From positions 34,371 through 98,370 of the forward strand of contig JAKSVH010000005.1 in the NCBI GenBank assembly GCA_024408085.1: a stretch of DNA of 64,000 nucleotides, written 5' to 3'. Of this stretch, positions 45,750-53,542 are shown in pieces. A program made the translations under genes and the position numbers. Numbering within the stretch: the stretch's first letter is position 1; every line of letters starts with the position of its first letter. Below the pieces are notes generated by a model that did no database searches, was not told the origin of the DNA, and saw only the letters and a program-made list of their open reading frames with translations. The stretch comes from Bacilli bacterium (GTDB lineage: Bacteria; Bacillota_I; Bacilli_A; RFN20; CAG-826).

Positions 45750-46034
45750 CTCTTTTGCAATAGAAGTTCACTACTAAAGTACGTTCACTTAAAAGAATGC
45801 AAAAGAGAAAGAAAAGGTTTGGAGTTATTCTTTTCTCCAAACCATTTTATTTACTACTCCAACATAAGATTGGATTAGTTTAACTACTTTATCAGATACA
45901 TTAGTATCTATGTAATTATCTACTGGATGACAACCAGCTTTATTATTAATTGCTACTTCCACTGCTTGGAGTAGATTCTTTTCATCTATTCCAGCGAGTA
46001 CAAAGCATGCATCATCTAATGCTTCTGGTCTTTC
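45750..46034. repeat. capG 3'-end repeat, copy 3 (native)
   Basis: CTCTTTTGCA...TGCAAAAGAG inverted repeat (45750-45807), the hairpin with the capG stop codon in its loop, and the 3' coding end that here continues into intact capG. Homology with copies 1 and 2 stops at GGTCTTTC. Confidence 0.85.
45819..45845 (-). terminator. capG terminator overlapping its stop codon
   Basis: On the minus strand GTTTGGAG-AAAAGAATAA-CTCCAAAC, followed by CTTTTCTTTCTCTTTT. The loop contains the TAA of capG. The same structure is present in truncated copies 1 and 2. Confidence 0.6.
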
Positions 46035-47150
46035 TGTAGATGTACGAATACAGACTGCTGCAATTGGTTTACCAATAGAAGCATAGAAGCTTGATTCCTC
46101 TGGAAGAGTACCAGAGTCAGACACAACACAGAAAGCATTCATCTGAAGGTTGTTATAGTCATGGAAACCTAAAGGTTCATGCATTACCACTCTTGGATCA
46201 AGTTTGAATCCTGTAGCTTCAAGTCTTTTTCTTGATCTAGGATGACATGAATAGAGTATTGGCATATCGTATATCTTTGCCATCTTATTAATAGCGGAGA
46301 ACAAGCTATTGAAGTTCTTCTCTGTATCAATGTTTTCCTCACGGTGTGCAGAAAGAAGAATATACTTACCCTTTTCAAGGGAAAGTTTATTCAATATGTC
46401 ACTGGATTCAATCTCACCTATATTTTGATGGAGAACTTCCGCCATTGGTGAACCAGTGACATATGTTCTTTCTTTTGGAAGACCTGAGTCAGCGAGATAT
46501 CTTCTAGCGTGCTCAGAGTACGCTAAGTTAACATCAGAGATAATATCCACAATTCTTCTATTTGTTTCTTCTGGAAGACATTCATCTTTACATCTATTAC
46601 CAGCTTCCATATGGAAGATTGGAATATGAAGACGTTTTGCTCCTATTACTGAAAGACATGAATTAGTGTCTCCAAGTACTAGCACTGCATCTGGTTTGAT
46701 CTCCACAATTAACTCATATGATTTTGCAATGATGTTACCCATTGTTTCGCCAAGGTCTTTTCCAACAGCATTTAAATATATATCTGGATCTTTTATCTTG
46801 AGGTCTTTGAAAAAGACACCATTGAGGTTGTAATCATAGTTTTGTCCTGTATGTGCAAGAAGAGTATCAAAGTATTCTCTACATTTATTTATGACTGCTG
46901 CAAGACGAATGATTTCTGGTCTTGTACCTACAATTATCAATAGTTTGAGCTTTCCATTATTTTCAAAGTGTTTATATGACAAACTATGACAAATGTTGCT
47001 AATTTTAGCGACAATGTCATCTATTTGTCCACTTTCCAAATAATTGTCAAGTTCATATCTTTGATATGTTCTTAATGATACACCTAAGTAATCAGCGCAT
47101 TGTTTTTGGTTTAAACCAAGTTCTTTACGTGTTTCCTCTAATTTATTCAT
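45825..47150 (-). CDS. capG: HTH-domain UDP-N-acetylglucosamine 2-epimerase fusion (CapG/WecB-like)
   Basis: 441 residues from the ATG at 47150. Residues 1-55 are a Xre-like HTH (LEETRKELGLNQKQCADYLGVSLRTYQRYEL). Residues about 62-441 are a complete epimerase: VGTRPEIIRLAAVI, LAHTGQNYD, VLGDTNSCLS, HMEAGNRC, EETNRRIVDIISD, SAHREENID and SDSGTLPEESSF. With CapE and CapF it would finish UDP-N-acetyl-L-fucosamine. TATTAT at 47157-47162 leaves six bases to the ATG, so a longer TTG start would lie inside the promoter; the message is likely leaderless. It is not adjacent to capE/capF. The HTH suggests self-regulation via the palindrome in its promoter. Confidence 0.87.
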   Translation of the reverse strand: MNKLEETRKELGLNQKQCADYLGVSLRTYQRYELDNYLESGQIDDIVAKISNICHSLSYKHFENNGKLKLLIIVGTRPEIIRLAAVINKCREYFDTLLAHTGQNYDYNLNGVFFKDLKIKDPDIYLNAVGKDLGETMGNIIAKSYELIVEIKPDAVLVLGDTNSCLSVIGAKRLHIPIFHMEAGNRCKDECLPEETNRRIVDIISDVNLAYSEHARRYLADSGLPKERTYVTGSPMAEVLHQNIGEIESSDILNKLSLEKGKYILLSAHREENIDTEKNFNSLFSAINKMAKIYDMPILYSCHPRSRKRLEATGFKLDPRVVMHEPLGFHDYNNLQMNAFCVVSDSGTLPEESSFYASIGKPIAAVCIRTSTERPEALDDACFVLAGIDEKNLLQAVEVAINNKAGCHPVDNYIDTNVSDKVVKLIQSYVGVVNKMVWRKE

Positions 47151-47156
47151 GTCTAA

Positions 47157-47185
47157 ATAATACGACAAATGTCGTTATCAATCAA
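47157..47185 (-). promoter_or_regulatory. capG promoter with palindromic operator
   Basis: TTGATT (47180-47185), 17-base spacer, TATTAT (47157-47162). The spacer and part of the -10 hold a perfect palindrome ACGACAAATGTCGT (47162-47175). A protein bound here would block RNA polymerase; the HTH domain of CapG is the nearest candidate. Two further ATGACAA-type boxes lie just upstream. Confidence 0.7.
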
Positions 47186-47279
47186 GTAAATTGATAGAAT
47201 TGTCATATTTTTGTCATAATATCAAAATAAAAGCTCAACTATAAGTCAAGCTTTCATCTTATTTATATGATTATTTATT

Positions 47280-47510
47280 TTATTTAATTGGATCCGAAAC
47301 TTTGTTTTTCTTTATATTTTTTACAGATTTATCCATCATATTCAGAGTTTTCTTAGATACTTCGAAAGGCGGAACTAATACTCTTGGTTCCAAAACAATC
47401 TTGCCATCTTCAAATTCTTGCACGTTATAGTAATCAAAACGTGCTTTTCTTAAAGTGATTCTATTCTTTGAATCGACTTTAGAATTGTAAGAATTAATTG
47501 TTAAGTCCAT
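47280..47510 (-). CDS. AbrB-like (SpoVT-type) small DNA-binding protein
   Basis: A 76-residue protein. NSKVDSKNRITLRKARFDYYNVQEFEDGKIVLEPRVL (about 9-45) has the length and strand pattern of a SpoVT/AbrB swapped-hairpin domain, the type found in antitoxins and transition-state regulators. No toxin gene is adjacent. It has a perfect AAGGAGG site, a promoter (TTTACT-17-TATAAT, -10 at 47543-47548) and a palindrome next to the start of transcription, so it is probably autoregulated. Assignment is tentative because the protein is short. Confidence 0.55.
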   Translation of the reverse strand: MDLTINSYNSKVDSKNRITLRKARFDYYNVQEFEDGKIVLEPRVLVPPFEVSKKTLNMMDKSVKNIKKNKVSDPIK

Positions 47511-47522
47511 AATTCCTCCTTG

Positions 47523-47536
47523 GTGGGATATCCCAC
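47523..47536. promoter_or_regulatory. Perfect palindrome at the AbrB-like gene promoter
   Basis: GTGGGATATCCCAC, a 14-base perfect palindrome directly downstream of the TATAAT at 47543-47548 on the minus strand, overlapping the expected start of transcription. Probable operator. Confidence 0.65.
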
Positions 47537-47570
47537 ATCTATATTATAGTAATCATATAATGATAAGTAA

Positions 47571-47602
47571 AGAAAAAAGCGTTCCATTTTTCTGAAACGC
47601 TT
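47571..47602 (-). terminator. Intrinsic terminator after the McrB/DUF2357-like pair
   Basis: On the minus strand AAGCGTTTCA...GGAACGCTT followed by six T (47571-47602), 24 bases after the stop at 47626. Confidence 0.75.
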
Positions 47603-47625
47603 ATATCTTTATATTAATATATATA

Positions 47626-49176
47626 CTAATCAGGATTTTTAATACGCTTAATCCAGATAAGTTCTGTCTTACCAGAATCTTTGCCTTGGCTCATTAAGCT
47701 GTATGTTGAACCACAGTTGGAACAATAACAGTTACCGTTTTCTTGTTCACCATCCATGTAAGCTCCACAGATAGGGCAAACTTTTGAGTAAAGTGTTGTA
47801 TCACCTTCTGCAAAGATTAAACATGATTTAATCATATTAGTGATATTTGCATCAATCTTATATACATCTGGTGAGCAGATGATAACGTCATCTTTTTGTG
47901 TTCCATCAATTGGAGTTACAACAAATGAGTTTGTATAACCATTTGCAAGTCTTTGGTTAATAAGTTTTCTGAAGTGGACTGCTAATTCTTCAATGTTGAG
48001 GAATTCTGAGTCTTTAGTAGCAACTAAGTCAATGCTAACCAAGTTATGACGTCTACCTGCAAACATTGGATCAGATGCAATTGGTTGATCCTTTGCATAG
48101 TTAAATTCAAACTTGAGATCAATATGATCTTTGTCTTGAGTTGTGATATAGCAATTCATTTCATCCTTAGAAACTAAGAAGTCTTTGAATCTAATTAAAT
48201 TACCAGCGATTTCAATAGTATTTTGAGCAGTTGGAGGTGCAAAGAAGCCTTCTTTTCCAAGAACACTAAATAGATTAGTGACAACAAAGTTATGGTATTC
48301 AATTGGATCAACTGGTTTCTTTTCTTCGTCAATCTTGTCAGTTAATCTAATTAATTTAAGATAGAAGTTATAACATGGAGCATAAGAACGATCTTCTGCT
48401 AAGATGTTTGTAATATGAACATCACTATCAGAAAGAGGTTTTTGATCCTTTAAGTAACGATAGAATTGAGTTGAATAGAAGTTATTAATTCTGTTCTTTG
48501 CTTTAATAATCATCTTCCAGTCTTCAAGGAATGGAGCATCTGATGTTGTTAATAACAAGTTTTGATCAGACTTCTCTTTCTTCATTGAAATCTTTGTAAG
48601 ATTTGCAATATCGTTAACATCATCAATCGATGCTAAAGTGATGTTTTTATTAACGTAGTTTCTATTAACTTTCTTAACAATTTCATTTAATTGTCTAATA
48701 GCGTGATTTAAAAGGTTATTAATCTTGTTAACAAGGTTAAGTAAGAATCTATTTTCGTAGATTGCATAATCAGCTTCATAAACAGTTGTATAAACCTTCT
48801 CTGGTTTGAAGTCTTCGTCTTTAAGTCTCCAAAGCTTTGAGTTTTGGGTTGTCATTCTCATATCATGGCCATCAACTTTGACAGCTTGATCTGCAAGACG
48901 AATTTCTTTATCAAAGCGAACGTGAGTTCTTGGGTTTGATGCAATTGACATAATCTTTTCAGTGACTTCGTCAAGTTGGTCAATCCATGGGAATTCAATA
49001 TGTTCATCAATAGGATTTGATTTAAGACCACTTGCTAATTGGCCTGCAGGAGATTGTGAAAAAGCTTCCCCAAGGTTGGAGAAAGCATTCTCATTAATAA
49101 CTTTGTTTAAAAGTTTGAGATTGTAGTCATGTAAGTAATTAGCAATATCAGTCTTCATACTTTTTTGATTATGCAT
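47626..49176 (-). CDS. DUF2357/McrC-like partner protein with C-terminal zinc ribbon
   Basis: A 516-residue protein. VYEADYAIYENRFLLNLVNKINNLLNHAIRQLNEIV (about 131-166) is reminiscent of DUF2357 proteins, the usual partners of McrB-type ATPases; the C-terminus has a zinc ribbon CPICGAYMDGEQENGNCYCSNCG (about 473-495). I see no certain PD-(D/E)XK nuclease motif. The gene overlaps the AAA+ gene by one base (TAATG), so the two proteins are made together. It ends in a good terminator. Function as an McrC-like subunit is inferred mainly from its partner. Confidence 0.55.
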   Translation of the reverse strand: MHNQKSMKTDIANYLHDYNLKLLNKVINENAFSNLGEAFSQSPAGQLASGLKSNPIDEHIEFPWIDQLDEVTEKIMSIASNPRTHVRFDKEIRLADQAVKVDGHDMRMTTQNSKLWRLKDEDFKPEKVYTTVYEADYAIYENRFLLNLVNKINNLLNHAIRQLNEIVKKVNRNYVNKNITLASIDDVNDIANLTKISMKKEKSDQNLLLTTSDAPFLEDWKMIIKAKNRINNFYSTQFYRYLKDQKPLSDSDVHITNILAEDRSYAPCYNFYLKLIRLTDKIDEEKKPVDPIEYHNFVVTNLFSVLGKEGFFAPPTAQNTIEIAGNLIRFKDFLVSKDEMNCYITTQDKDHIDLKFEFNYAKDQPIASDPMFAGRRHNLVSIDLVATKDSEFLNIEELAVHFRKLINQRLANGYTNSFVVTPIDGTQKDDVIICSPDVYKIDANITNMIKSCLIFAEGDTTLYSKVCPICGAYMDGEQENGNCYCSNCGSTYSLMSQGKDSGKTELIWIKRIKNPD

Positions 49177-51221
49177 TATGCAAGTTTCTTTTGAATGAGG
49201 TTAATTAACTTCTCAGTCTTAACAAAGACACCTTTACCATATTCGGTATTGAGGTAACGGATAAGTTTAACTAAACCATCTTTGATGTATGATTCGAATT
49301 TACCGTTTAATTTACGGAGAATCTTATTAGCATACATTAAGTCGAGAGCTTGTTCTTTTGTACCACCAAGGGCAACGAAAACAGGAACGAAGTTTTCGAT
49401 TTGGTTCATAATACGGTTACCAAACTTAACATCGAATGTATCTGCGGTAAATGCGGCAAGTTTAAGGAATTTGAGTTTTTCTTCTTCAGAAAGTCTATTT
49501 TCATCATGTGCTTTTGATTCTGCAAACATCTTTTCGAGTTCACCACATTTTAATGGATGTGGATCATAGTTATAGTCTGATTCGAATGGAATGTTGAGTT
49601 CTTCGAAGTCGATAGCAATAACACGGTCGTAGACCTTATCTGTAATTGTAAATGTAGAGTCATCGATGTTGACTGTACCAATAAACCAAGTATTGGTTGG
49701 AATACGAGCCATACCACCTTCAAGTTTCTTTGGCATGACAACGTCATCATGGATTTGAATGAGTGGGACTAACCAGTCTGCACTTGGGTATTCAAAGATT
49801 GATAAGAAGTCAGCGAAATAGTACTCAACACGGGAAATATTCATTTCATCGAGAACGAGTAAGTTAACTTTTTCTGGAGTATAGCTAGCTTCATATAAGT
49901 GCTTTAAGAATTCAGTTTCTTTGAATTCATTAGCAAATTCTGAGAAGTAACCAGTAACGTCGGATCTATCTCTCCATGTTGCTTGGACTGGGAAGAACCA
50001 TGCTTTTGAACCAATGTATTCAAGGAATACACGTGGGAGTGTGGTCTTACCTGTACCAGACAAACCTTGGAGAAGAATCATTCTTGAAGATGCAAGACCT
50101 GCAATGAATGATCTAATGATTGTAAGGTCAAAGTAATATTTTTGATGGCAAAGATATGATTGGAACTCATATGCGAATTGTGTGAATTCTTCATATGTAA
50201 TTTCTTGTGGTTCTGGTTCTTTTGGTTCTTCAACAACCTCTGGAACTTCTTCGCCTTTTTCAATTGCTGCAGCTCTTGCGGCTTCAGCTTCTGCTTTAGC
50301 AGCTTCTTCTTCAGCCTTCTTGGCTTCTGCTTCAGCTTCTAATGCTTCATATTTCTTATCGATATTATCAAGAGCTGGGAAGATATTGAATCCAGCCATT
50401 GAATTTTTCTTTTGTGGATTCTTTTGAGCATCTTTTGCTCTTGCGAGTGCATCACCAGATAAGCCTTTGGCTTCTGCCATTGAAGAAGCAATATCTGCTG
50501 CTGCAGCTTGAGTTGCAGCAACTGATTCTTGGTATTCTTCTGATTGCATAACTGATTTGGAAACACCAGAAACAATTAAACTTACAAGGAAGACTATAAC
50601 TTTAAAGACACAGAATAAGAGCAAGCAAGCGATTGGGAAGACAGAAACAAGTAACAAGACAATACCAATGGTTGGAAGTGTATTTGTTAACAAGTTATGA
50701 CCAATGAATGATGGATCTGTTTGTGATGCTGGAAGTGGTAAACGTGGAACAATTACGAAGAAAACTACAAGAATCAAGCCTGCCATTAAGACAGCAGCAA
50801 TAAGGAAATAGAATACGTTAAATAATATTTTTTGTTTTGCAGAAAGAGGTTCACCCTTTTTAAGGATTTGTTTTGCTTCTTTCTTTTGTAAGATGTTCTT
50901 CTTAAAGAAGAATGTTGTGAATACTGCAAAGAATACAATAACGAAAATGAAGAAGGTAATCCATGTCATCATCGTGACATCGAAGTTAATCTTCATTGTT
51001 CCGGTAAAGAAGTTAGCAATATCATCTAAGAATTTTGCATTAAATTGTTTTCTTAAGAAGTTCTCCTTATCAAGGCAGAACATAAAGAATGCTGCGATAG
51101 CAAAGATTACAACAAAGATAGAATAGAAAACGCTCTTAGAAACGACGACTTTTCTAGTCTTCTTTACTGTCTTGGTTGCTACTGCTGTTTGTTGTGAATT
51201 TGGTTTGTTAGTAGTTTCCAT
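49176..51221 (-). CDS. Membrane-anchored McrB-like AAA+ ATPase
   Basis: A 681-residue protein. Four or more hydrophobic helices lie at about 31-50, 85-106, 131-158 and 180-218; then an Ala/Glu-rich likely coiled coil at about 285-325; then a McrB-type AAA+ domain: Walker [10 protein letters not shown] (386-394), Walker B LLVLDEMNISRVEYYFADFL (454-472) and FIGTVNIDDSTFTITDKVYDRV (sensor 1). The VLDEMN and GTVN signatures are typical of McrB and relatives. Starts after a promoter at 51243-51270; RBS CTGGAG. Membrane anchorage is unusual for McrBC-like restriction and hints at a membrane-linked role. Confidence 0.82.
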   Translation of the reverse strand: METTNKPNSQQTAVATKTVKKTRKVVVSKSVFYSIFVVIFAIAAFFMFCLDKENFLRKQFNAKFLDDIANFFTGTMKINFDVTMMTWITFFIFVIVFFAVFTTFFFKKNILQKKEAKQILKKGEPLSAKQKILFNVFYFLIAAVLMAGLILVVFFVIVPRLPLPASQTDPSFIGHNLLTNTLPTIGIVLLLVSVFPIACLLLFCVFKVIVFLVSLIVSGVSKSVMQSEEYQESVAATQAAAADIASSMAEAKGLSGDALARAKDAQKNPQKKNSMAGFNIFPALDNIDKKYEALEAEAEAKKAEEEAAKAEAEAARAAAIEKGEEVPEVVEEPKEPEPQEITYEEFTQFAYEFQSYLCHQKYYFDLTIIRSFIAGLASSRMILLQGLSGTGKTTLPRVFLEYIGSKAWFFPVQATWRDRSDVTGYFSEFANEFKETEFLKHLYEASYTPEKVNLLVLDEMNISRVEYYFADFLSIFEYPSADWLVPLIQIHDDVVMPKKLEGGMARIPTNTWFIGTVNIDDSTFTITDKVYDRVIAIDFEELNIPFESDYNYDPHPLKCGELEKMFAESKAHDENRLSEEEKLKFLKLAAFTADTFDVKFGNRIMNQIENFVPVFVALGGTKEQALDLMYANKILRKLNGKFESYIKDGLVKLIRYLNTEYGKGVFVKTEKLINLIQKKLA

Positions 51222-51242
51222 AATTTTCTCCAGTTGCTTTAT

Positions 51243-51270
51243 ATTTTATCAAAATGCCTTACTTATTCAA
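51243..51270 (-). promoter_or_regulatory. Promoter of the McrB-like operon
   Basis: TTGAAT (51265-51270), 16-base spacer, TAAAAT (51243-51248), with CTGGAG before the ATG at 51221. Confidence 0.55.
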
Positions 51271-51378
51271 AGAATAATTTGCTATTTAGATATATATGAA
51301 ACATTTTTGCAATATATTTTTGACCAATTTAGTTCGATTAAATCGATATTTTCTATGATTTTTGCTTTTATATGAAAA

Positions 51379-51402
51379 GGATGGCACTTTTTAGTGTCAT
51401 CC
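51379..51402 (-). terminator. Intrinsic terminator after the small membrane protein genes
   Basis: On the minus strand GGATGACACT-AAAAA-GTGCCATCC followed by TTTTC, 24 bases after the stop of the 84-residue protein gene. Confidence 0.7.
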
Positions 51403-51425
51403 ATTAAATAAAGGTTTATTTTCTG

Positions 51426-51680
51426 CTATTCAGCATCATTTAAATGATACTTATCTCCACCACAGCCTCTTCCCATAAAAAAGTTAGCTAATGCTGGAAG
51501 AATTGTAAGCATTGCAACAAGACCTAAAATCAACCAGGTTGTAGTTAACCAATCAGTACCATTGTTGAATGTTCTAACCATCAAAATAATGTAGAAAACT
51601 AAACCTGCGATATTGAACAATGCAGTAAAGCATCCCATGAATTTATAGTAGCCTTTTGCGATACAATGTTTTCTGTCCAT
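51426..51680 (-). CDS. Small two-helix membrane protein
   Basis: An 84-residue protein with helices at about 13-35 and 43-67 and a short tail containing GRGCGGDKYHLNDAE. RBS GAAAGGAG upstream. It is the last of three consecutive small membrane-protein genes (51951-52049, 51723-51932, 51426-51680) that end at the terminator 51379-51402. No family recognised. Confidence 0.6.
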   Translation of the reverse strand: MDRKHCIAKGYYKFMGCFTALFNIAGLVFYIILMVRTFNNGTDWLTTTWLILGLVAMLTILPALANFFMGRGCGGDKYHLNDAE

Positions 51681-51722
51681 TTCGTTTCTCCTTTCGATTA
51701 AATTTTTCTTGTAATAGGATTA

Positions 51723-51932
51723 CTAAAGTAATCCTGATACAACAAAGAATAAGGTTCCAATGCCTGCTCCAAGGGTTAGAATTGCGAGTAAATTTAAGAT
51801 CGTTCCGCACTTCTCCCAACCTGATGCATATTCACTGAAAGCATCACTGATTTTCACTATTTGGCCAATCGCTGCTGCTAATGCAATGATTAGGGTAACG
51901 ATTCCCATAATAATTAAGAATGTTGACATCAT
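51723..51932 (-). CDS. Small two-helix membrane protein
   Basis: A 69-residue protein made almost wholly of two hydrophobic helices (about 3-25 and 44-66) with a short charged loop KISDAFSEYASGWEKC between. This TrbC/VirB2-like size and topology also fits many small hydrophobic peptides, so no function is claimed. RBS AAAGGA before the double ATG. Middle gene of the small membrane-protein operon. Confidence 0.6.
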   Translation of the reverse strand: MMSTFLIIMGIVTLIIALAAAIGQIVKISDAFSEYASGWEKCGTILNLLAILTLGAGIGTLFFVVSGLL

Positions 51933-51950
51933 TTTTTGATCCTTTCTTTA

Positions 51951-52049
51951 CTACCAATTAATGATTAGGTGATGAAAAAGAAATAATTGAATTAGTATGC
52001 ACAAAACAAGAAACGCTAGAAATCCAATATTTATTAATGCTCCCTTCAT
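51951..52049 (-). CDS. 32-residue hydrophobic peptide
   Basis: MKGALINIGFLAFLVLCILI... to a TAG at 51951, one transmembrane helix, with a perfect AAGGAGG eight bases before the ATG. The ribosome binding site is the strongest in this part of the window. First gene of the small membrane-protein unit; an inverted repeat TGAGCAA/TTGCTCA lies about 20 bases upstream. Resembles the size of toxin-like or holin-like peptides, but this is only size. Confidence 0.6.
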   Translation of the reverse strand: MKGALINIGFLAFLVLCILIQLFLFHHLIINW

Positions 52050-52167
52050 CTTTTCCTCCTTGGTAGTGTGAGCAACTTTTTGCTTTGCTCAACTATATAT
52101 TCAAAGAAAATAGAGGCTTAGTAAAATACACAAAAACGATATACATCATAGGTTTTTACTTATAAAG

Positions 52168-52192
52168 AAAAGACATTAACTTAGTTAATGCC
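52168..52192 (-). terminator. Intrinsic terminator of the capE-capF-DUF1653 operon
   Basis: On the minus strand GGCATTAACTAAGTTAATGTC followed by TTTTCTTT, directly after the stop of the DUF1653 gene. Confidence 0.75.
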
Positions 52193-52423
52193 TTAATCTT
52201 CTACTTTTTCATATCTGTATTCCTGAGTAGCGTCAGGATATTTTTCTTTATCTATTTTAGATAAAAACATATCAATTGGTCTTACAAATATACCATAATC
52301 TCCATATAGAGCTTGATACACTACCATCATTTCATTGGTTTCAGTATTCCTTGCTATCTCAATAACTTTATAGAGATTACCTTTGAAATGTCTATATGTA
52401 GTACCTTTTTCTACTGTTCTCAT
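52193..52423 (-). CDS. DUF1653 family protein
   Basis: A 76-residue protein. YRHFKGNLYKVIEIARNTETNEMMVVYQALYGDYGIFVRPIDMFLSKI (about 10-57) is the whole DUF1653 domain, a small beta-rich module of unknown function. ATGA overlap with capF makes it the third gene of the UDP-FucNAc operon, which is unusual for a family usually found next to housekeeping genes. Confidence 0.85.
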   Translation of the reverse strand: MRTVEKGTTYRHFKGNLYKVIEIARNTETNEMMVVYQALYGDYGIFVRPIDMFLSKIDKEKYPDATQEYRYEKVED

Positions 52424-53520
52424 TTTAGGTCTACATCCTCACGATATGTATCTGCTGTTTGATCAGAATATACTTCTGAGATCCACATTAATGTAATTGA
52501 CTCTTCATCACCAACATTTTTTATATCGTGCGTATAATTAGGAATAATATCAACTTTTTTTGATTCAATTCCTTTTGTTAGGAATTCAAGAATTTCTTTA
52601 CCACCAATTTTTCTTTGACGTGTTAGGCATTCGCCTTTCACGGTCATGAAGATTTCATTTTTGTATGTATGGTAATGTCCACCCTTAGTTATTCCAGGAA
52701 ATGATTTATTAATGGAGATTTGTCCATGTTTCTTTGATTTGTAGATTTCTTCAAATGAACCACGTTGATCTTCAGCGAAATTGAATGAATAGCCTTCTTC
52801 GCTTAAGTAATCTAAGAATGAGACAAACAATTTATATTCGAATTCGTTATGAATCACTGGAAGATGCTCATCTGATTCTACTGCATTTTTGAATCTGCTT
52901 AGATTATCAGCAAGATCACCTAAGGAACAATCATGAACAGGGCTTACAGAAAGGATAGATTTTGATGGCTTAATTTTGCCTTCAATACATTCTAAAAAAG
53001 TCTTACAAATATCTTCAACATAATTGTAATGAACAATGTAATTTCGATCCCTAATTTCAATAGGCAAATTATGGGCTATATTGTACATAAAAGTAGCTGC
53101 TGCAGAGTTATAATTTGGTCTGCACCATTTGCCAAAAACATTTGCTAATCTGAAGACATAAACAGGTAATCCAGAATTGAGTAAAAAATCCTCACCCATT
53201 TTCTTAGATTTACCATAGTCATTATCAAGTGCTGCTTGGATTGAAGAAGACATAATAACAGGAATTTCGCGGCGATTTTCGCGTAAAAAGTCCACTATTT
53301 TCTTTGTAAAGTTAGTATTACCATCATAAAATTCTTCGGTTGTTAATGGACGATTGATTCCGGCTAAATGAACAACAAAATCAGCCTCTTTAATATAGCT
53401 AATTAAGTCATCTTCAGTCTTGTCTAAATCATATGGTAAAACTTCATAGTTATGCTTGGTTAAAAGTCTAACCATGTGTTTACCAATAAAACCATTAGAA
53501 CCAGTAACTAAAATTTTCAT
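52420..53520 (-). CDS. capF: UDP-2-acetamido-2,6-dideoxy-hexos-4-ulose reductase (CapF-like)
   Basis: A 366-residue bifunctional protein: NAD-binding SDR domain (ILVTGSNGFIGKHMVRLL, about 2-20; GKSKKMGEDFLL) and a C-terminal cupin domain (PGITKGGHYHTYKNEIFMTVKGE, about 271-293). This architecture is that of CapF/WbjC, the second enzyme of UDP-N-acetyl-L-fucosamine synthesis. The ATG at 53520 is preferred (AGGA eight bases upstream) over one 20 codons earlier. The gene follows capE after 22 bases. Confidence 0.92.
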   Translation of the reverse strand: MKILVTGSNGFIGKHMVRLLTKHNYEVLPYDLDKTEDDLISYIKEADFVVHLAGINRPLTTEEFYDGNTNFTKKIVDFLRENRREIPVIMSSSIQAALDNDYGKSKKMGEDFLLNSGLPVYVFRLANVFGKWCRPNYNSAAATFMYNIAHNLPIEIRDRNYIVHYNYVEDICKTFLECIEGKIKPSKSILSVSPVHDCSLGDLADNLSRFKNAVESDEHLPVIHNEFEYKLFVSFLDYLSEEGYSFNFAEDQRGSFEEIYKSKKHGQISINKSFPGITKGGHYHTYKNEIFMTVKGECLTRQRKIGGKEILEFLTKGIESKKVDIIPNYTHDIKNVGDEESITLMWISEVYSDQTADTYREDVDLK

Positions 53521-53542
53521 TTTTTGTATCCTAAAATTTTTA

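Noticed and set aside
49550..50575. Several short frames within the McrB-like gene on both strands
   Set aside because: They arise from the repetitive Ala/Glu coiled-coil and membrane coding sequence; motifs of the main frame are unambiguous.
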